Positions 6,236 through 12,782 of a stretch of 15,354 nt of DNA are shown in pieces. Below the pieces are notes generated by a model, which saw only the letters and a list, made by a program, of their open reading frames with translations, had not been told where the DNA came from and made no database searches. How positions within the stretch are numbered: position 1 is the stretch's first letter; every line of letters starts with the position of its first letter. A program made the translations under genes and the position numbers. This DNA comes from CAZCCC01 sp964535715 (lineage in GTDB: Bacteria > Patescibacteriota > Patescibacteriia > Buchananbacterales > UBA6539), in NCBI GenBank assembly GCA_964535715.1, contig CAZHUO010000027.1, positions 1 through 15,354 of the forward strand, read 5' to 3'.

Positions 6236-7588
6236 TTATATCAAAGCAATTAAAATCCAAAATAAAACCGCCAAGTCATTTTTGAAATAGGGGACATCAA
6301 TCAGGCCGTGGATGATGAGGCAGGACATGGCGGAGAGAATACCAAGAGTTATTATCCCCGAAGGTTCGATTGGCCAATCGAACCTTCGGGGGATGACAAA
6401 ACCATTCTTGAAGAATTTCATTAATACGCAAATAAAGCCGATTAGTCCAAATAAGCCGATTTCCAGCCAGAAGTTTAAAAATAGGTTGTGCGGATAAAGT
6501 AAAGCTTCCATTTCTAAAGGTTTGCGGAGCCGGTTTTGAATTTCGGCAAAGCCAGCCAGCCCGGCGCCAAAGACAAAGTTTTTTGGTGAAGACAAAAGAT
6601 AATCTGAGCTCATCTGCCAAAGAACAAGGCGGTTTTGGCCGGAAGAATCCTGAAAAGTAATTATCGGCCAGATTTTTTCTTTTAAAATTGGTAAAGCCAG
6701 TGAAGAAATTATTAAAATTACGCAAGCAATAATTATCAGTTTTTTATTCCAGGCGAATTTTTTATCATTTGGCTTGAAAAAGAAAGCAAAAAATCCAAGT
6801 CCGCCCAATAGTCCTAGCCAGGTGCCTTGGGAAACAGTGAATATGACGGCCAAAATTGCCAAAATTAAAATTAAAATTTTTATTATTATTTTTGCCCAGA
6901 AGGTTCGATTGGCCAATTGAACCTTCTGGAAAGTATCAACAAGCCAGCCAAGATAAATAATTACAATCGGCCCCAAGTAAAGGCCAATGGCATTTGGCGA
7001 AGTAAAAATTGAAGTGACGCGCCGGTGAGCTTCGCCTGTCCAGCCCGGCTCGGCAATGGCAAAGCCGGTGAATTTTTGATAAATTGCCAGAAACGAAATT
7101 ACCAATGTTGAAATACCCAATGACCATAAAATGACTTCTTTGTCTTTTGGCGTTTTTAAAACATTAACGAGTATTAAATAAAATAAAATCGGCTCAACAA
7201 AATAAGCTTTCCAAATTCCGGCGGCCGCAGTTAGATTTGGCGAGACAAATACGGAGATTGTGGAGGCGAGGAGTATTCCCAGGATTGGCCATTTCAACTG
7301 ATAGCTGTTAGCTGTTAGCTTATAGCTTTTAGTTGCAAGGGATTTTATAAAAGTTACCAAAAATACCGTCCAGATGCAGAGTTCCAAATAAGTAAAAGGC
7401 AGAAACCAGATTTTGGAGCGGAACAGGTATGTCGGTAATAAAATTATTGTAAGTCCAACGGCATATATCGGTTTTTTGTAAGCTAAATATCCCAAGATAA
7501 CCAAAACAACCAAAAGAAAAAAATTTATCTGGTAAAAGAATTGGTTTAAAATATTTTGAATTTGCCAGTGGAAGTCGAAGAGGAACAT
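6236..7588 (-). CDS. O-antigen ligase / polymerase family protein (Wzy_C-type)
   Basis: This 450-residue polytopic membrane protein has about 11-12 hydrophobic helices. The ligase/polymerase signature lies at residues 315-385: GQNRLVLWQMSSDYLLSSP then FGAGLAGF and LLYPHNLFLNFWLEIGLFGL, with the conserved Arg and the Pro-His-Asn motif of the large periplasmic loop. Such proteins join or polymerise lipid-linked glycans outside the inner membrane. It appears to be the last gene of an operon with the flippase. Three repeat insertions lie in frame: a heptamer run (residues 86-97), and palindromes at residues 220-231 and 400-411, all in loops between helices. The frame is intact throughout. The ATG follows heptamer array E, and no Shine-Dalgarno is seen. 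Confidence 0.9.
   Translation of the reverse strand: MFLFDFHWQIQNILNQFFYQINFFLLVVLVILGYLAYKKPIYAVGLTIILLPTYLFRSKIWFLPFTYLELCIWTVFLVTFIKSLATKSYKLTANSYQLKWPILGILLASTISVFVSPNLTAAAGIWKAYFVEPILFYLILVNVLKTPKDKEVILWSLGISTLVISFLAIYQKFTGFAIAEPGWTGEAHRRVTSIFTSPNAIGLYLGPIVIIYLGWLVDTFQKVQLANRTFWAKIIIKILILILAILAVIFTVSQGTWLGLLGGLGFFAFFFKPNDKKFAWNKKLIIIACVILIISSLALPILKEKIWPIITFQDSSGQNRLVLWQMSSDYLLSSPKNFVFGAGLAGFAEIQNRLRKPLEMEALLYPHNLFLNFWLEIGLFGLIGFICVLMKFFKNGFVIPRRFDWPIEPSGIITLGILSAMSCLIIHGLIDVPYFKNDLAVLFWILIALI
6356..6391. repeat. 36-bp perfect palindrome inside the ligase gene (copy 1)
   Basis: Two 18-bp arms, CCCCGAAGGTTCGATTGG and its exact complement, meet at a central GGCC with no spacer. It codes for PRRFDWPIEPSG (residues 400-411) in a loop near the C-terminus. 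Its core is shared with copy 2 at 6896-6929. Confidence 0.9.
6896..6929. repeat. 34-bp near-perfect palindrome inside the ligase gene (copy 2)
   Basis: Arms CCAGAAGGTTCGATTGG and CCAATTGAACCTTCTGG differ from perfect symmetry at one base pair. The core AAGGTTCGATTGGCCAAT is identical to copy 1. It codes for FQKVQLANRTFW (residues 220-231), a loop between two membrane helices. Confidence 0.9.
7298..7332 (-). repeat. Heptamer array D within coding sequence
   Basis: Five 7-base units on the + strand: CTGATAG, CTGTTAG twice, CTTATAG and CTTTTAG. In the coding direction the core is CTAACAG, the same CTAA type as in the intergenic arrays. It encodes TKSYKLTANSYQ of the ligase between two hydrophobic helices and keeps the frame. 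Confidence 0.8.
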
Positions 7589-7592
7589 ATAA

Positions 7593-7627
7593 TTAACAGT
7601 TAACAGTTAACAGTTAACATTTAACTA
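7593..7627 (+). repeat. Heptamer array E upstream of the ligase start
   Basis: Three exact TTAACAG units followed by TTAACAT and TTAACTA, in a strict 7-base register, end four bases from the ATG at 7588 (minus strand). It is the most uniform array of the window. The core is antisense to the downstream gene. Confidence 0.9.
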
Positions 7628-7679
7628 GATTTTAATGTAGAAGCTTTTTTGGCAGTTTTAGTAGGTAGGAAATACTAAT

Positions 7680-8327
7680 TTAATCATTATCTAGGATTTT
7701 TACTGATTCTATATCGGTTAAGTATTGGCCATTATAACATTGTTCAGTTTCGCCGCAAGGATGGTCATATGTGTAGCCAATAATTTCCATGTTTTTGCCA
7801 AGATAAGTTTGTGGGTCTTGATTTTGACTTCTGATATAGAAATCAAATTCGGGCATAAATACTCCGTTTAAAATAAAACTTTTTTCCATTTCCAATATTC
7901 CCCTAAGTGTCACTTTTTTTATATTTGGATACATTGATTTAAACAATTCTCCTTGGCAAGTATCAATTTTAATTTTATATTCTGCACCATTAAAGAATTC
8001 AAGCGAATTATCATATTTACAAATCATACTTTTATTGTTCCATTTTGGAAATTCATTATTTTCTAAAACAGTTGTTTTAATTTGACAAAAATTGCCGTCA
8101 TTTTTTATTATTTCATATTTAATTTTCCAAAAATCTTCTTTGTTAAAAAATATAAAGCTGGCCGCCTGGCAGTTTTTGAAATTTTCTTCAAAACATTGCA
8201 TTGTTTCACAGACAATAGTTGAATTAGTATCGGAATTTATATCTTGATTGTCTTTAGTTTCTTTTTTTAGGCAGCCGCTTGAAAGTAAAGCTATACTGAC
8301 TAATAAAACTAAAATCGTTTTCTTCAT
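7680..8327 (-). CDS. Cysteine-rich lipoprotein of unknown function
   Basis: A type II signal peptide is clear: MKKTILVLLVSIALLSSGC, with lipobox LSSGC and lipidated Cys19. The mature 197-residue domain has eight further Cys (40, 45, 53, 81, 103, 124, 191, 197), an even number that would suit disulfides outside the membrane. After a polar linker the domain is mostly beta-like, ending in YTYDHPCGETEQCYNGQY. I do not recognise a family. The ATG lies 5 bases after the stop of the HD-domain gene, so the two are cotranscribed. Its location between a flippase and an O-antigen ligase hints at a cell-surface role, which is inference only. Confidence 0.8.
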   Translation of the reverse strand: MKKTILVLLVSIALLSSGCLKKETKDNQDINSDTNSTIVCETMQCFEENFKNCQAASFIFFNKEDFWKIKYEIIKNDGNFCQIKTTVLENNEFPKWNNKSMICKYDNSLEFFNGAEYKIKIDTCQGELFKSMYPNIKKVTLRGILEMEKSFILNGVFMPEFDFYIRSQNQDPQTYLGKNMEIIGYTYDHPCGETEQCYNGQYLTDIESVKILDND

Positions 8328-8332
8328 AGTTT

Positions 8333-9313
8333 TCAGTTGATTATTTTTATATAAAAGCCTTTTTTAGCTTGCTTTGACCATTTGTTGACTTGTCTTTTAT
8401 AAATTTTATTTACACTAGTTAGACGGATAGGTTTGCCGTTTTTGATAAAATACGGATCAACGATGCGGATTTTTGATTTAGTATGAAAGTCAGCTTGTTT
8501 TTTTTCGACAGTTTTTATTTTGATCCTGCCAAGAAGTTTAATTTGAGCAGCTAACTTTTTGTCTTTTTTTAAAATATCTAAAACTTCTTTGTCAGTTGAA
8601 AAAAGGTCTTTTTTTGTTATTAAGCCGCTTTGCATTCCGGATTTTATTATATTAGCCAGTATCTGGTAAAGGGCGGCTTCCAAAGGATTGCACCAAAGCA
8701 GCTGGTTTATTTTTAAATAAAGAAAGCTGAATTTTTTTGCAGCTTTGTAGTTTTTAAAAACGGATTGTCCTCGGTAGACTATGAGATTTTCTAAAAAGTA
8801 TTTGGAATCATATCCTTTAAGCTTTTTTAGTATTGGATCTTGAAAAGTATAATCAAGGCGGTCAGCACAAATATCCGGCAGATTTTTTTCCAGTAGCGGA
8901 TAGCAACTTTCATCTAATATTTTTGCTGGGCTAATTTTATGCTTTTTTAAAATCTTGTTTATTCCTTGGAGTAAAAATGCTTTGGCCATTTTTTTGTCTT
9001 GGTAGTCCTGCGTGGTATGGGAATTATATACAAAGTCGGCGACATGGGAAAAAGCAGTATGTGACACGTCATGCAATAGTCCGGCAATTTGTTCTTCAGG
9101 TGGGGCATCGAATTTTTTTAAAAGGAGCATAACCCCTATTGAATGCTGGAATCGGCTTAATTTCCCGGGATTTTTATAATGAAGATCATGGGCGCCAAGT
9201 TGGCTGATTTTTTTTAAACGCTTTAATGCCGGCGATTTTATCAACTCAATTAAAACTGGTTCAATGATTTTATGACTGCCGTAAATTTTATGATTGATTA
9301 TCAGTGGTTTCAT
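8333..9313 (-). CDS. HD-domain phosphohydrolase
   Basis: This 326-residue cytosolic protein has the HD-superfamily metal-binding pattern: His57 (LSRFQHSIG), the HD pair His81-Asp82 in GLLHDVSHTAFSH, and Asp151 in ICADRLDY. The preceding RLKKISQLG and the arrangement match the dNTPase-like (YdhJ/SAMHD1-type) branch of HD phosphohydrolases. Likely substrates are nucleotides or other phosphomonoesters, but the specific one cannot be read from sequence. The C-terminal third (about 215-326) is basic and of unknown role. The start overlaps the end of the flippase gene by 26 bases, indicating translational coupling within the operon. Confidence 0.88.
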   Translation of the reverse strand: MKPLIINHKIYGSHKIIEPVLIELIKSPALKRLKKISQLGAHDLHYKNPGKLSRFQHSIGVMLLLKKFDAPPEEQIAGLLHDVSHTAFSHVADFVYNSHTTQDYQDKKMAKAFLLQGINKILKKHKISPAKILDESCYPLLEKNLPDICADRLDYTFQDPILKKLKGYDSKYFLENLIVYRGQSVFKNYKAAKKFSFLYLKINQLLWCNPLEAALYQILANIIKSGMQSGLITKKDLFSTDKEVLDILKKDKKLAAQIKLLGRIKIKTVEKKQADFHTKSKIRIVDPYFIKNGKPIRLTSVNKIYKRQVNKWSKQAKKGFYIKIIN

Positions 9314-10733
9314 TTTTTTTAGATTTAACCATTTCTAAAACTATTTTTTCGTCAAAGCCTTTCAGTAGATATAGCGACACAAAATAAATAACCGTGGCAA
9401 TGCCTAAAGAAAATACAAAGTATAAATTTGGAAAAAGGTAAAGAAAAAGAGCCATTGTGAAGCTTGCCAAAATCGCCTTGCCAAAAATATTCAGTTTGGG
9501 AAAAAATTTTAAATTTCTATACATTATCCAGCTGGCGGTAACAAAAATGAAAGCCTCTGTAAATACCGTCATCCAGGCTGCGCCCCAATAGCCGTAGAGG
9601 GGAATAAAAATTAGATAGCCGACAATCGAAAGTACGGCGTTTAGGGCGTAAAATTTTATCATTTGTTTTTGCTTGTCCAAAGCGACTACGACATAGCCGA
9701 AACTTCCGGCAATGAAAATCAGGCCGGTTGCCAAGAGCAGAATTCTTAAAATATCGCCGGAAATTAAAAAGTCCGGTCCGGCCATCAAAACCATTATCTG
9801 CCGGCCTAAAAAATAACCGCCCACGATCATCGGAATAGTCATTATTATCAAAAAATCAAAAGTCGACTGGATTACAATTTTTAATTTTTCAATATCTTTT
9901 ATCGCAACAGCAGTTGACATAATCGGCAGAATCAAACCCATAAAAAGATAGCTGATATTAATCAGCACTTCCAGCATCCGATACGGTGCCGAGTAAATGC
10001 CGACTTCCTGAGGTGTTCTGATTATAGACATTATAAAAATATCGCCTTTGAAATAGACCAGATTTAAGGCAATGGTCAAGGCAATCGGCCAGGCATTAAT
10101 AAATATTTTTTTCCAAACTTCTTTTTGAAAACTCGGCCTTAGCCTTATATGTTTTAAGGCGAGATAAAAGGCAATAAGCAAGGCGAAGATATTGTCAATG
10201 GCAACAGCGAAAATTACTCCAAGCAGGCCTTTGTCATAATAAATTACAGCAGTTAAAATTATCAGCTGTAGTATTTTTCCGGCCACTTCGGCAATAACGG
10301 TTTTGTGTATAATCAGGTGTTTTTGGAAAAGGCTGGTCAGAGTAGTCAGCATGTTATTTGCCACAAAGCCGAAAGCGGCCAAGCTTACGCCGATTTTTAC
10401 AACGGTCGGATAGGGAAAAAATAAAACAAAGACCGAAGCTAATCCCAAAAATAAAACCGAGGTGATAAATCGAATAGTCAGCGCGTTGCTTAAAATCCTG
10501 CCCTCATCTTCTTTTGGGTCGGAAATTAATTTTGTTGTGGTCATCTGAAGACCCAAGTCAACTAAAATTCCGAAAATCATCAAAAAAGCATAAACCGTTG
10601 AAAAATAACCATAACCGGTTTGGCCAAGGTATCGGGTCATCAAGCCAAAACTGATTAAAGCAATTGCAATACTTATTCCTTTGCCAAAAACTTGAATGGC
10701 AGTGTTGTGGGCGATTTTTTTTATTTCAGACAT
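9288..10733 (-). CDS. Polysaccharide flippase (Wzx / MATE-like)
   Basis: The protein has 12-14 hydrophobic helices over about 480 residues and the classical N-terminal pattern IAHNTAIQVFGKGISI then LMTRYLGQTGYGYFS, typical of polysaccharide biosynthesis exporters of the MOP superfamily. These flip lipid-linked oligosaccharides across the inner membrane. An ATG at 10763 is also in frame, but the one at 10733 gives the usual family start (MSEIKKIAHNT). The upstream ATG lies two bases from a strong hairpin that would hinder initiation. The gene heads a probable operon with the HD hydrolase, a lipoprotein and the ligase. It is driven by a promoter at 10815-10843. Confidence 0.9.
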   Translation of the reverse strand: MSEIKKIAHNTAIQVFGKGISIAIALISFGLMTRYLGQTGYGYFSTVYAFLMIFGILVDLGLQMTTTKLISDPKEDEGRILSNALTIRFITSVLFLGLASVFVLFFPYPTVVKIGVSLAAFGFVANNMLTTLTSLFQKHLIIHKTVIAEVAGKILQLIILTAVIYYDKGLLGVIFAVAIDNIFALLIAFYLALKHIRLRPSFQKEVWKKIFINAWPIALTIALNLVYFKGDIFIMSIIRTPQEVGIYSAPYRMLEVLINISYLFMGLILPIMSTAVAIKDIEKLKIVIQSTFDFLIIMTIPMIVGGYFLGRQIMVLMAGPDFLISGDILRILLLATGLIFIAGSFGYVVVALDKQKQMIKFYALNAVLSIVGYLIFIPLYGYWGAAWMTVFTEAFIFVTASWIMYRNLKFFPKLNIFGKAILASFTMALFLYLFPNLYFVFSLGIATVIYFVSLYLLKGFDEKIVLEMVKSKKNETTDNQS

Positions 10734-10765
10734 AGTTGTTGGTTCAATAAAACAATAAATCATAC

Positions 10766-10782
10766 GGTCGCTTTTGGCGACC
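10766..10782. promoter_or_regulatory. GC-rich hairpin in the flippase leader
   Basis: GGTCGC and GCGACC form a 6-bp stem around a 5-base loop, in the 5' untranslated part of the flippase transcript. It is 33 bases upstream of the preferred start at 10733 and two bases upstream of the alternative ATG at 10763. It is not followed by a U run, so it may act as a stability or translation-control hairpin. Confidence 0.5.
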
Positions 10783-10814
10783 TAAACACAAAAACAAATA
10801 GTTTTAATAAGTTT

Positions 10815-10843
10815 ATCTTAGCAAATTTTGGCTATTTTTTCAA
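10815..10843 (-). promoter_or_regulatory. Promoter of the polysaccharide operon
   Basis: On the minus strand TTGAAA (10838-10843), a 17-base spacer and TAAGAT (10815-10820), with TGC before the -10 as an extended element. It is divergent from the promoter at 10850-10878; the -35 boxes are only six bases apart. Confidence 0.65.
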
Positions 10844-10849
10844 CCTTAA

Positions 10850-10878
10850 TTGACAAAAAAATTTAGTTGTGCTATACT
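10850..10878 (+). promoter_or_regulatory. Strong consensus promoter with no ORF downstream
   Basis: TTGACA is a perfect -35 (10850-10855). A 17-base spacer leads to TATACT (10873-10878), preceded by TGC as an extended -10. This is the best sigma70-type promoter in the window, yet no credible coding frame lies before the terminator at 11079-11112. Confidence 0.8.
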
Positions 10879-11060
10879 GACTTTAGAGAGTTGGAACAAT
10901 ACTCTTTTTTATAATCAAAAAGATAATTTTAAGCTAAATAAGTCAATTAGTAAATTAATATTATAATTATTTGCCTTTTTGCCAGCTTAATATTAAAAGC
11001 GGCTTTGAAATCAGGGCAACAAATAAAAAGTTCTTTTTAGGAGGTACAATTAAATTTCAG

Positions 11061-11084
11061 ATTATTGAAAACAAAAACAAAAAT
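11061..11084. repeat. 24-base direct repeat, copy 1
   Basis: An A-rich 24-base sequence beginning ATTATTG and containing AAAACAAAAACAAAAAT recurs at 11906-11929 with one difference (G to A). The two copies flank the lipoprotein gene at 11160-11861 in the same orientation. Confidence 0.6.
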
Positions 11085-11112
11085 ATGGCCAATTTTGCGC
11101 CATATTTTTTTT
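11079..11112. terminator. Intrinsic terminator, usable from both sides
   Basis: AAAAATATGGC and GCCATATTTTT form a perfect 11-bp stem with a 9-base loop, followed by three more T's. It would end the candidate RNA on the + strand and the lipoprotein transcript on the - strand. Confidence 0.85.
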
Positions 11113-11159
11113 GTATTGAATTCCTTCAGTTTTAATATTCTTAAATCATTCCTAAGCTA

Positions 11160-11861
11160 TTATTTAATTTCAGTTCCGCCCCACTCAATAACAGCAAAAC
11201 CGTTTCTGTTAAAAGACGGCAGTTGCTGAGGGTTTATTTTTAGATTAGTATTGTCAATTTTTTTAAATACCATAAATACACGAAGGACTGAATCAGGTTT
11301 TGGATTTATTTCCAAAATTGCTCGATTCTGATACTCTTCTTTTGTGGCGAAATGTATAAAATTATATTTATTATTTTGCATTCTTGGCAACCAATACATA
11401 ATAAATTCATTATATTCTTTTGGGGCTAGACCCATAAATGATAACTTTTCTTGCAAAAAATCGGCAGTATTTGAACCTTCAACTATAAATCCGTTTGAAA
11501 GATCAAAATTTGCATCTTTATCTATCCCTTCCCAGAATAAATAATTGTATTCTTTGCCGTCATCAATATTAATTATTTTTCCGTCAGGATATGCAATCAC
11601 TTGCCAACCATTATTAATATCGTATTTAGGATCAGAAACAGTTAGGTTACCTTTAATAATAAGTTTAATTTGAGTTTTTTGTCTTTCTTTGGGGTAAAGA
11701 TAGATAGCTGGTTTTTTATAAACGCCATATTCTTGTTCGGTTTCAATCTTGCCGGTTTGTTTTTTTGTACTTTCTTTTTTAGTGATTGATAATTGATATG
11801 AACAGCCTGATAAAAAAACAGCCAGAGTAATTATTGTCGTTAAAAAAAATGTTTTTTTCAT
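11160..11861 (-). CDS. Lipoprotein of the KPAIYLYP / LFWEG conserved family
   Basis: A type II signal peptide (MKKTFFLTTIITLAVFLSGC, lipobox FLSGC, lipidated Cys20) precedes a polar linker and a 185-residue domain with the motifs KKPAIYLYP (49-57), NNGWQVIAYPDGKI (83-96), EYNYLFWEG (104-112), SNTADFLQEKLSFMGL (130-145) and YWLPRM (156-161). I recognise this as a widespread conserved-hypothetical type; no activity is known to me. It would sit on the outer side of the membrane. It has its own -10 region upstream and a terminator downstream, so it is probably monocistronic. Two near-identical direct repeats flank it. Confidence 0.8.
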   Translation of the reverse strand: MKKTFFLTTIITLAVFLSGCSYQLSITKKESTKKQTGKIETEQEYGVYKKPAIYLYPKERQKTQIKLIIKGNLTVSDPKYDINNGWQVIAYPDGKIINIDDGKEYNYLFWEGIDKDANFDLSNGFIVEGSNTADFLQEKLSFMGLAPKEYNEFIMYWLPRMQNNKYNFIHFATKEEYQNRAILEINPKPDSVLRVFMVFKKIDNTNLKINPQQLPSFNRNGFAVIEWGGTEIK

Positions 11862-11875
11862 AAATTTAAATAGTC

Positions 11876-11892
11876 ATTATACTGGAATTATA
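11876..11892 (-). promoter_or_regulatory. Tandem TATAAT -10 elements before the lipoprotein gene
   Basis: Two perfect TATAAT hexamers on the minus strand, at 11887-11892 (preceded by TGCGC) and 11876-11881, lie 11 bases apart just before the ATG at 11861. No clear -35 box is present for either. Confidence 0.5.
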
Positions 11893-11905
11893 GCGCATTT
11901 TTATA

Positions 11906-11929
11906 ATTATTAAAAACAAAAACAAAAAT
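11906..11929. repeat. 24-base direct repeat, copy 2
   Basis: It matches copy 1 at 11061-11084 in 23 of 24 positions. It lies between the lipoprotein promoter and the stop codon of the PH-domain gene. Confidence 0.6.
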
Positions 11930-12495
11930 TAATCAAGATGTACTTTGTCTTCTCCGGAAATTACGCTTTCGAACTTTTTGTTTTCTTCGGCCAGCTGATT
12001 GATTTTTTTGGCAACCTGAAATGGCTTTGGCACTTGTTTGAAAATAAATCTCTGCTCTTCACCTGCAGTTTGGACATGGACATCTCCATAATCGAATATT
12101 GTTGAATAAAATCCTATTAGCTTTGAAGTGACGTCTTGAATACGATAAAGCTTTTGTTCTGATACGGTTCTTGAAAAAAGTCCGTTTTGTTCCATATTAA
12201 TAATTCGTCGATTAGTAATGATCCAAACATCAAGATAGTAATCAACAAAACTATGAAAAGCAAAAAGCCAAACAAATAGATAATAAACGCTTACAAATAA
12301 GATTAAAATTGCATTCATAAGTTCGCTATTAAACATTTCAAGCAAGATTTTTCCAAGAATCAAATAAAGTAAAAAAGGCATTATTGCCACAATTGCCCAA
12401 AAAATTATTTTTGCCAAAATTAAAATAACGTGCCTTCTCAAAAGCAGGATTATCTTCTCATTTTTTTGGCGGTGGGGAATATAAAAATCCAGCAT
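11929..12495 (-). CDS. Membrane protein with bacterial PH domain (bPH2, DUF304 type)
   Basis: Two membrane helices (about residues 25-49 and 58-81 of the 188-residue form) precede a bPH2 domain with the usual pattern DVWIITNRRIINMEQNGLFS then SEQKLYRIQDVTS and IFDYGDVHVQTAG. Members of this YdbS/YdbT-like family are membrane-bound with unknown ligand. An ATG 8 codons upstream (12519) would overlap the previous gene by 23 bases. I prefer the ATG at 12495, one base after that gene's TAA, which gives MLDFYIPHRQKNEKI. This tight spacing implies translational coupling with the small membrane protein. Confidence 0.85.
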   Translation of the reverse strand: MLDFYIPHRQKNEKIILLLRRHVILILAKIIFWAIVAIMPFLLYLILGKILLEMFNSELMNAILILFVSVYYLFVWLFAFHSFVDYYLDVWIITNRRIINMEQNGLFSRTVSEQKLYRIQDVTSKLIGFYSTIFDYGDVHVQTAGEEQRFIFKQVPKPFQVAKKINQLAEENKKFESVISGEDKVHLD

Positions 12496-12496
12496 A

Positions 12497-12724
12497 TTAA
12501 TAAGGCATATTAAGATCAAAGCTCATTGTTTGTTTCCAGTCAATTTGATTAATATAATTAAATGAAATTAAAAGAATCAAAACCGATACAATAATATAGA
12601 AGCTGATAATAATGATATTGCTGAAAGTTAAAAAGCCGAATTTAACCAGATGATAAGCGTTAAAAAAAGTAAAAATAATAAAAAATAAAACAAATATCAG
12701 ATAGATAAAGTAAAAAATTGACAT
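12497..12724 (-). CDS. Small two-helix membrane protein
   Basis: The 75-residue product has two long hydrophobic helices (about 2-24 and 34-56 from MSIFYF) and a polar tail containing NQIDWKQ. I do not recognise a named family, but its coupling to a PH-domain membrane protein suggests a partner role. The in-frame ATG at 12736 would place the start at the predicted transcription start, so I prefer the ATG at 12724, which leaves a short leader with GGAAA. A promoter at 12743-12771 separates it from ruvB. Confidence 0.75.
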   Translation of the reverse strand: MSIFYFIYLIFVLFFIIFTFFNAYHLVKFGFLTFSNIIIISFYIIVSVLILLISFNYINQIDWKQTMSFDLNMPY

Positions 12725-12742
12725 TGATATTTCCATATTTTA

Positions 12743-12771
12743 AGTATAGCAGTTTGTGTTAGGCTGATAAA
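12743..12771 (-). promoter_or_regulatory. Promoter of the small-membrane / PH-domain pair
   Basis: On the minus strand TTTATC (12766-12771), a 17-base spacer and TATACT (12743-12748) with TGC directly before it. The expected start site falls at or next to the ATG at 12736. Confidence 0.55.
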
Positions 12772-12782
12772 GCTTGATTTTT

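Larger units (their letters stand above)
10885..11112 (+). ncRNA. Candidate structured non-coding RNA, about 228 nt
   Basis: The segment runs from the expected start site of the consensus promoter to an intrinsic terminator, and all frames hold only very short ORFs. Visible structure: a weak AGAGT/ACTCT hairpin with a following T run (10887-10910), an outer TTGCC/GGCAA stem (10971-10975 with 11015-11019) enclosing a 7-bp stem GCC-GCTT/AAGCGGC with one bulged A (10981-11003), then a perfect AGGAGG (11039-11044) with no AUG, GUG or UUG in range, and the terminator. I find no match to tRNA, tmRNA, SRP RNA, RNase P RNA or a T-box. An alternative is a leader peptide or the 5' remnant of a lost gene. 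Confidence 0.5.

Noticed and set aside
6297..6725. Minus-strand 142-codon frame inside the ligase gene
   Set aside because: It is an alternate frame of a well-supported membrane protein and includes out-of-frame translation of palindrome copy 1.
10885..11112. tRNA, tmRNA, SRP RNA, RNase P RNA or T-box identity for the candidate RNA
   Set aside because: No CCA-ending acceptor, GGAAG-type SRP loop, RNase P core or T-box sequence could be seen.
11049..11135. 28-codon frame starting with ATT after AGGAGG
   Set aside because: The spacing is too short (4 bases), the start codon is rare, and the frame runs through the terminator hairpin.
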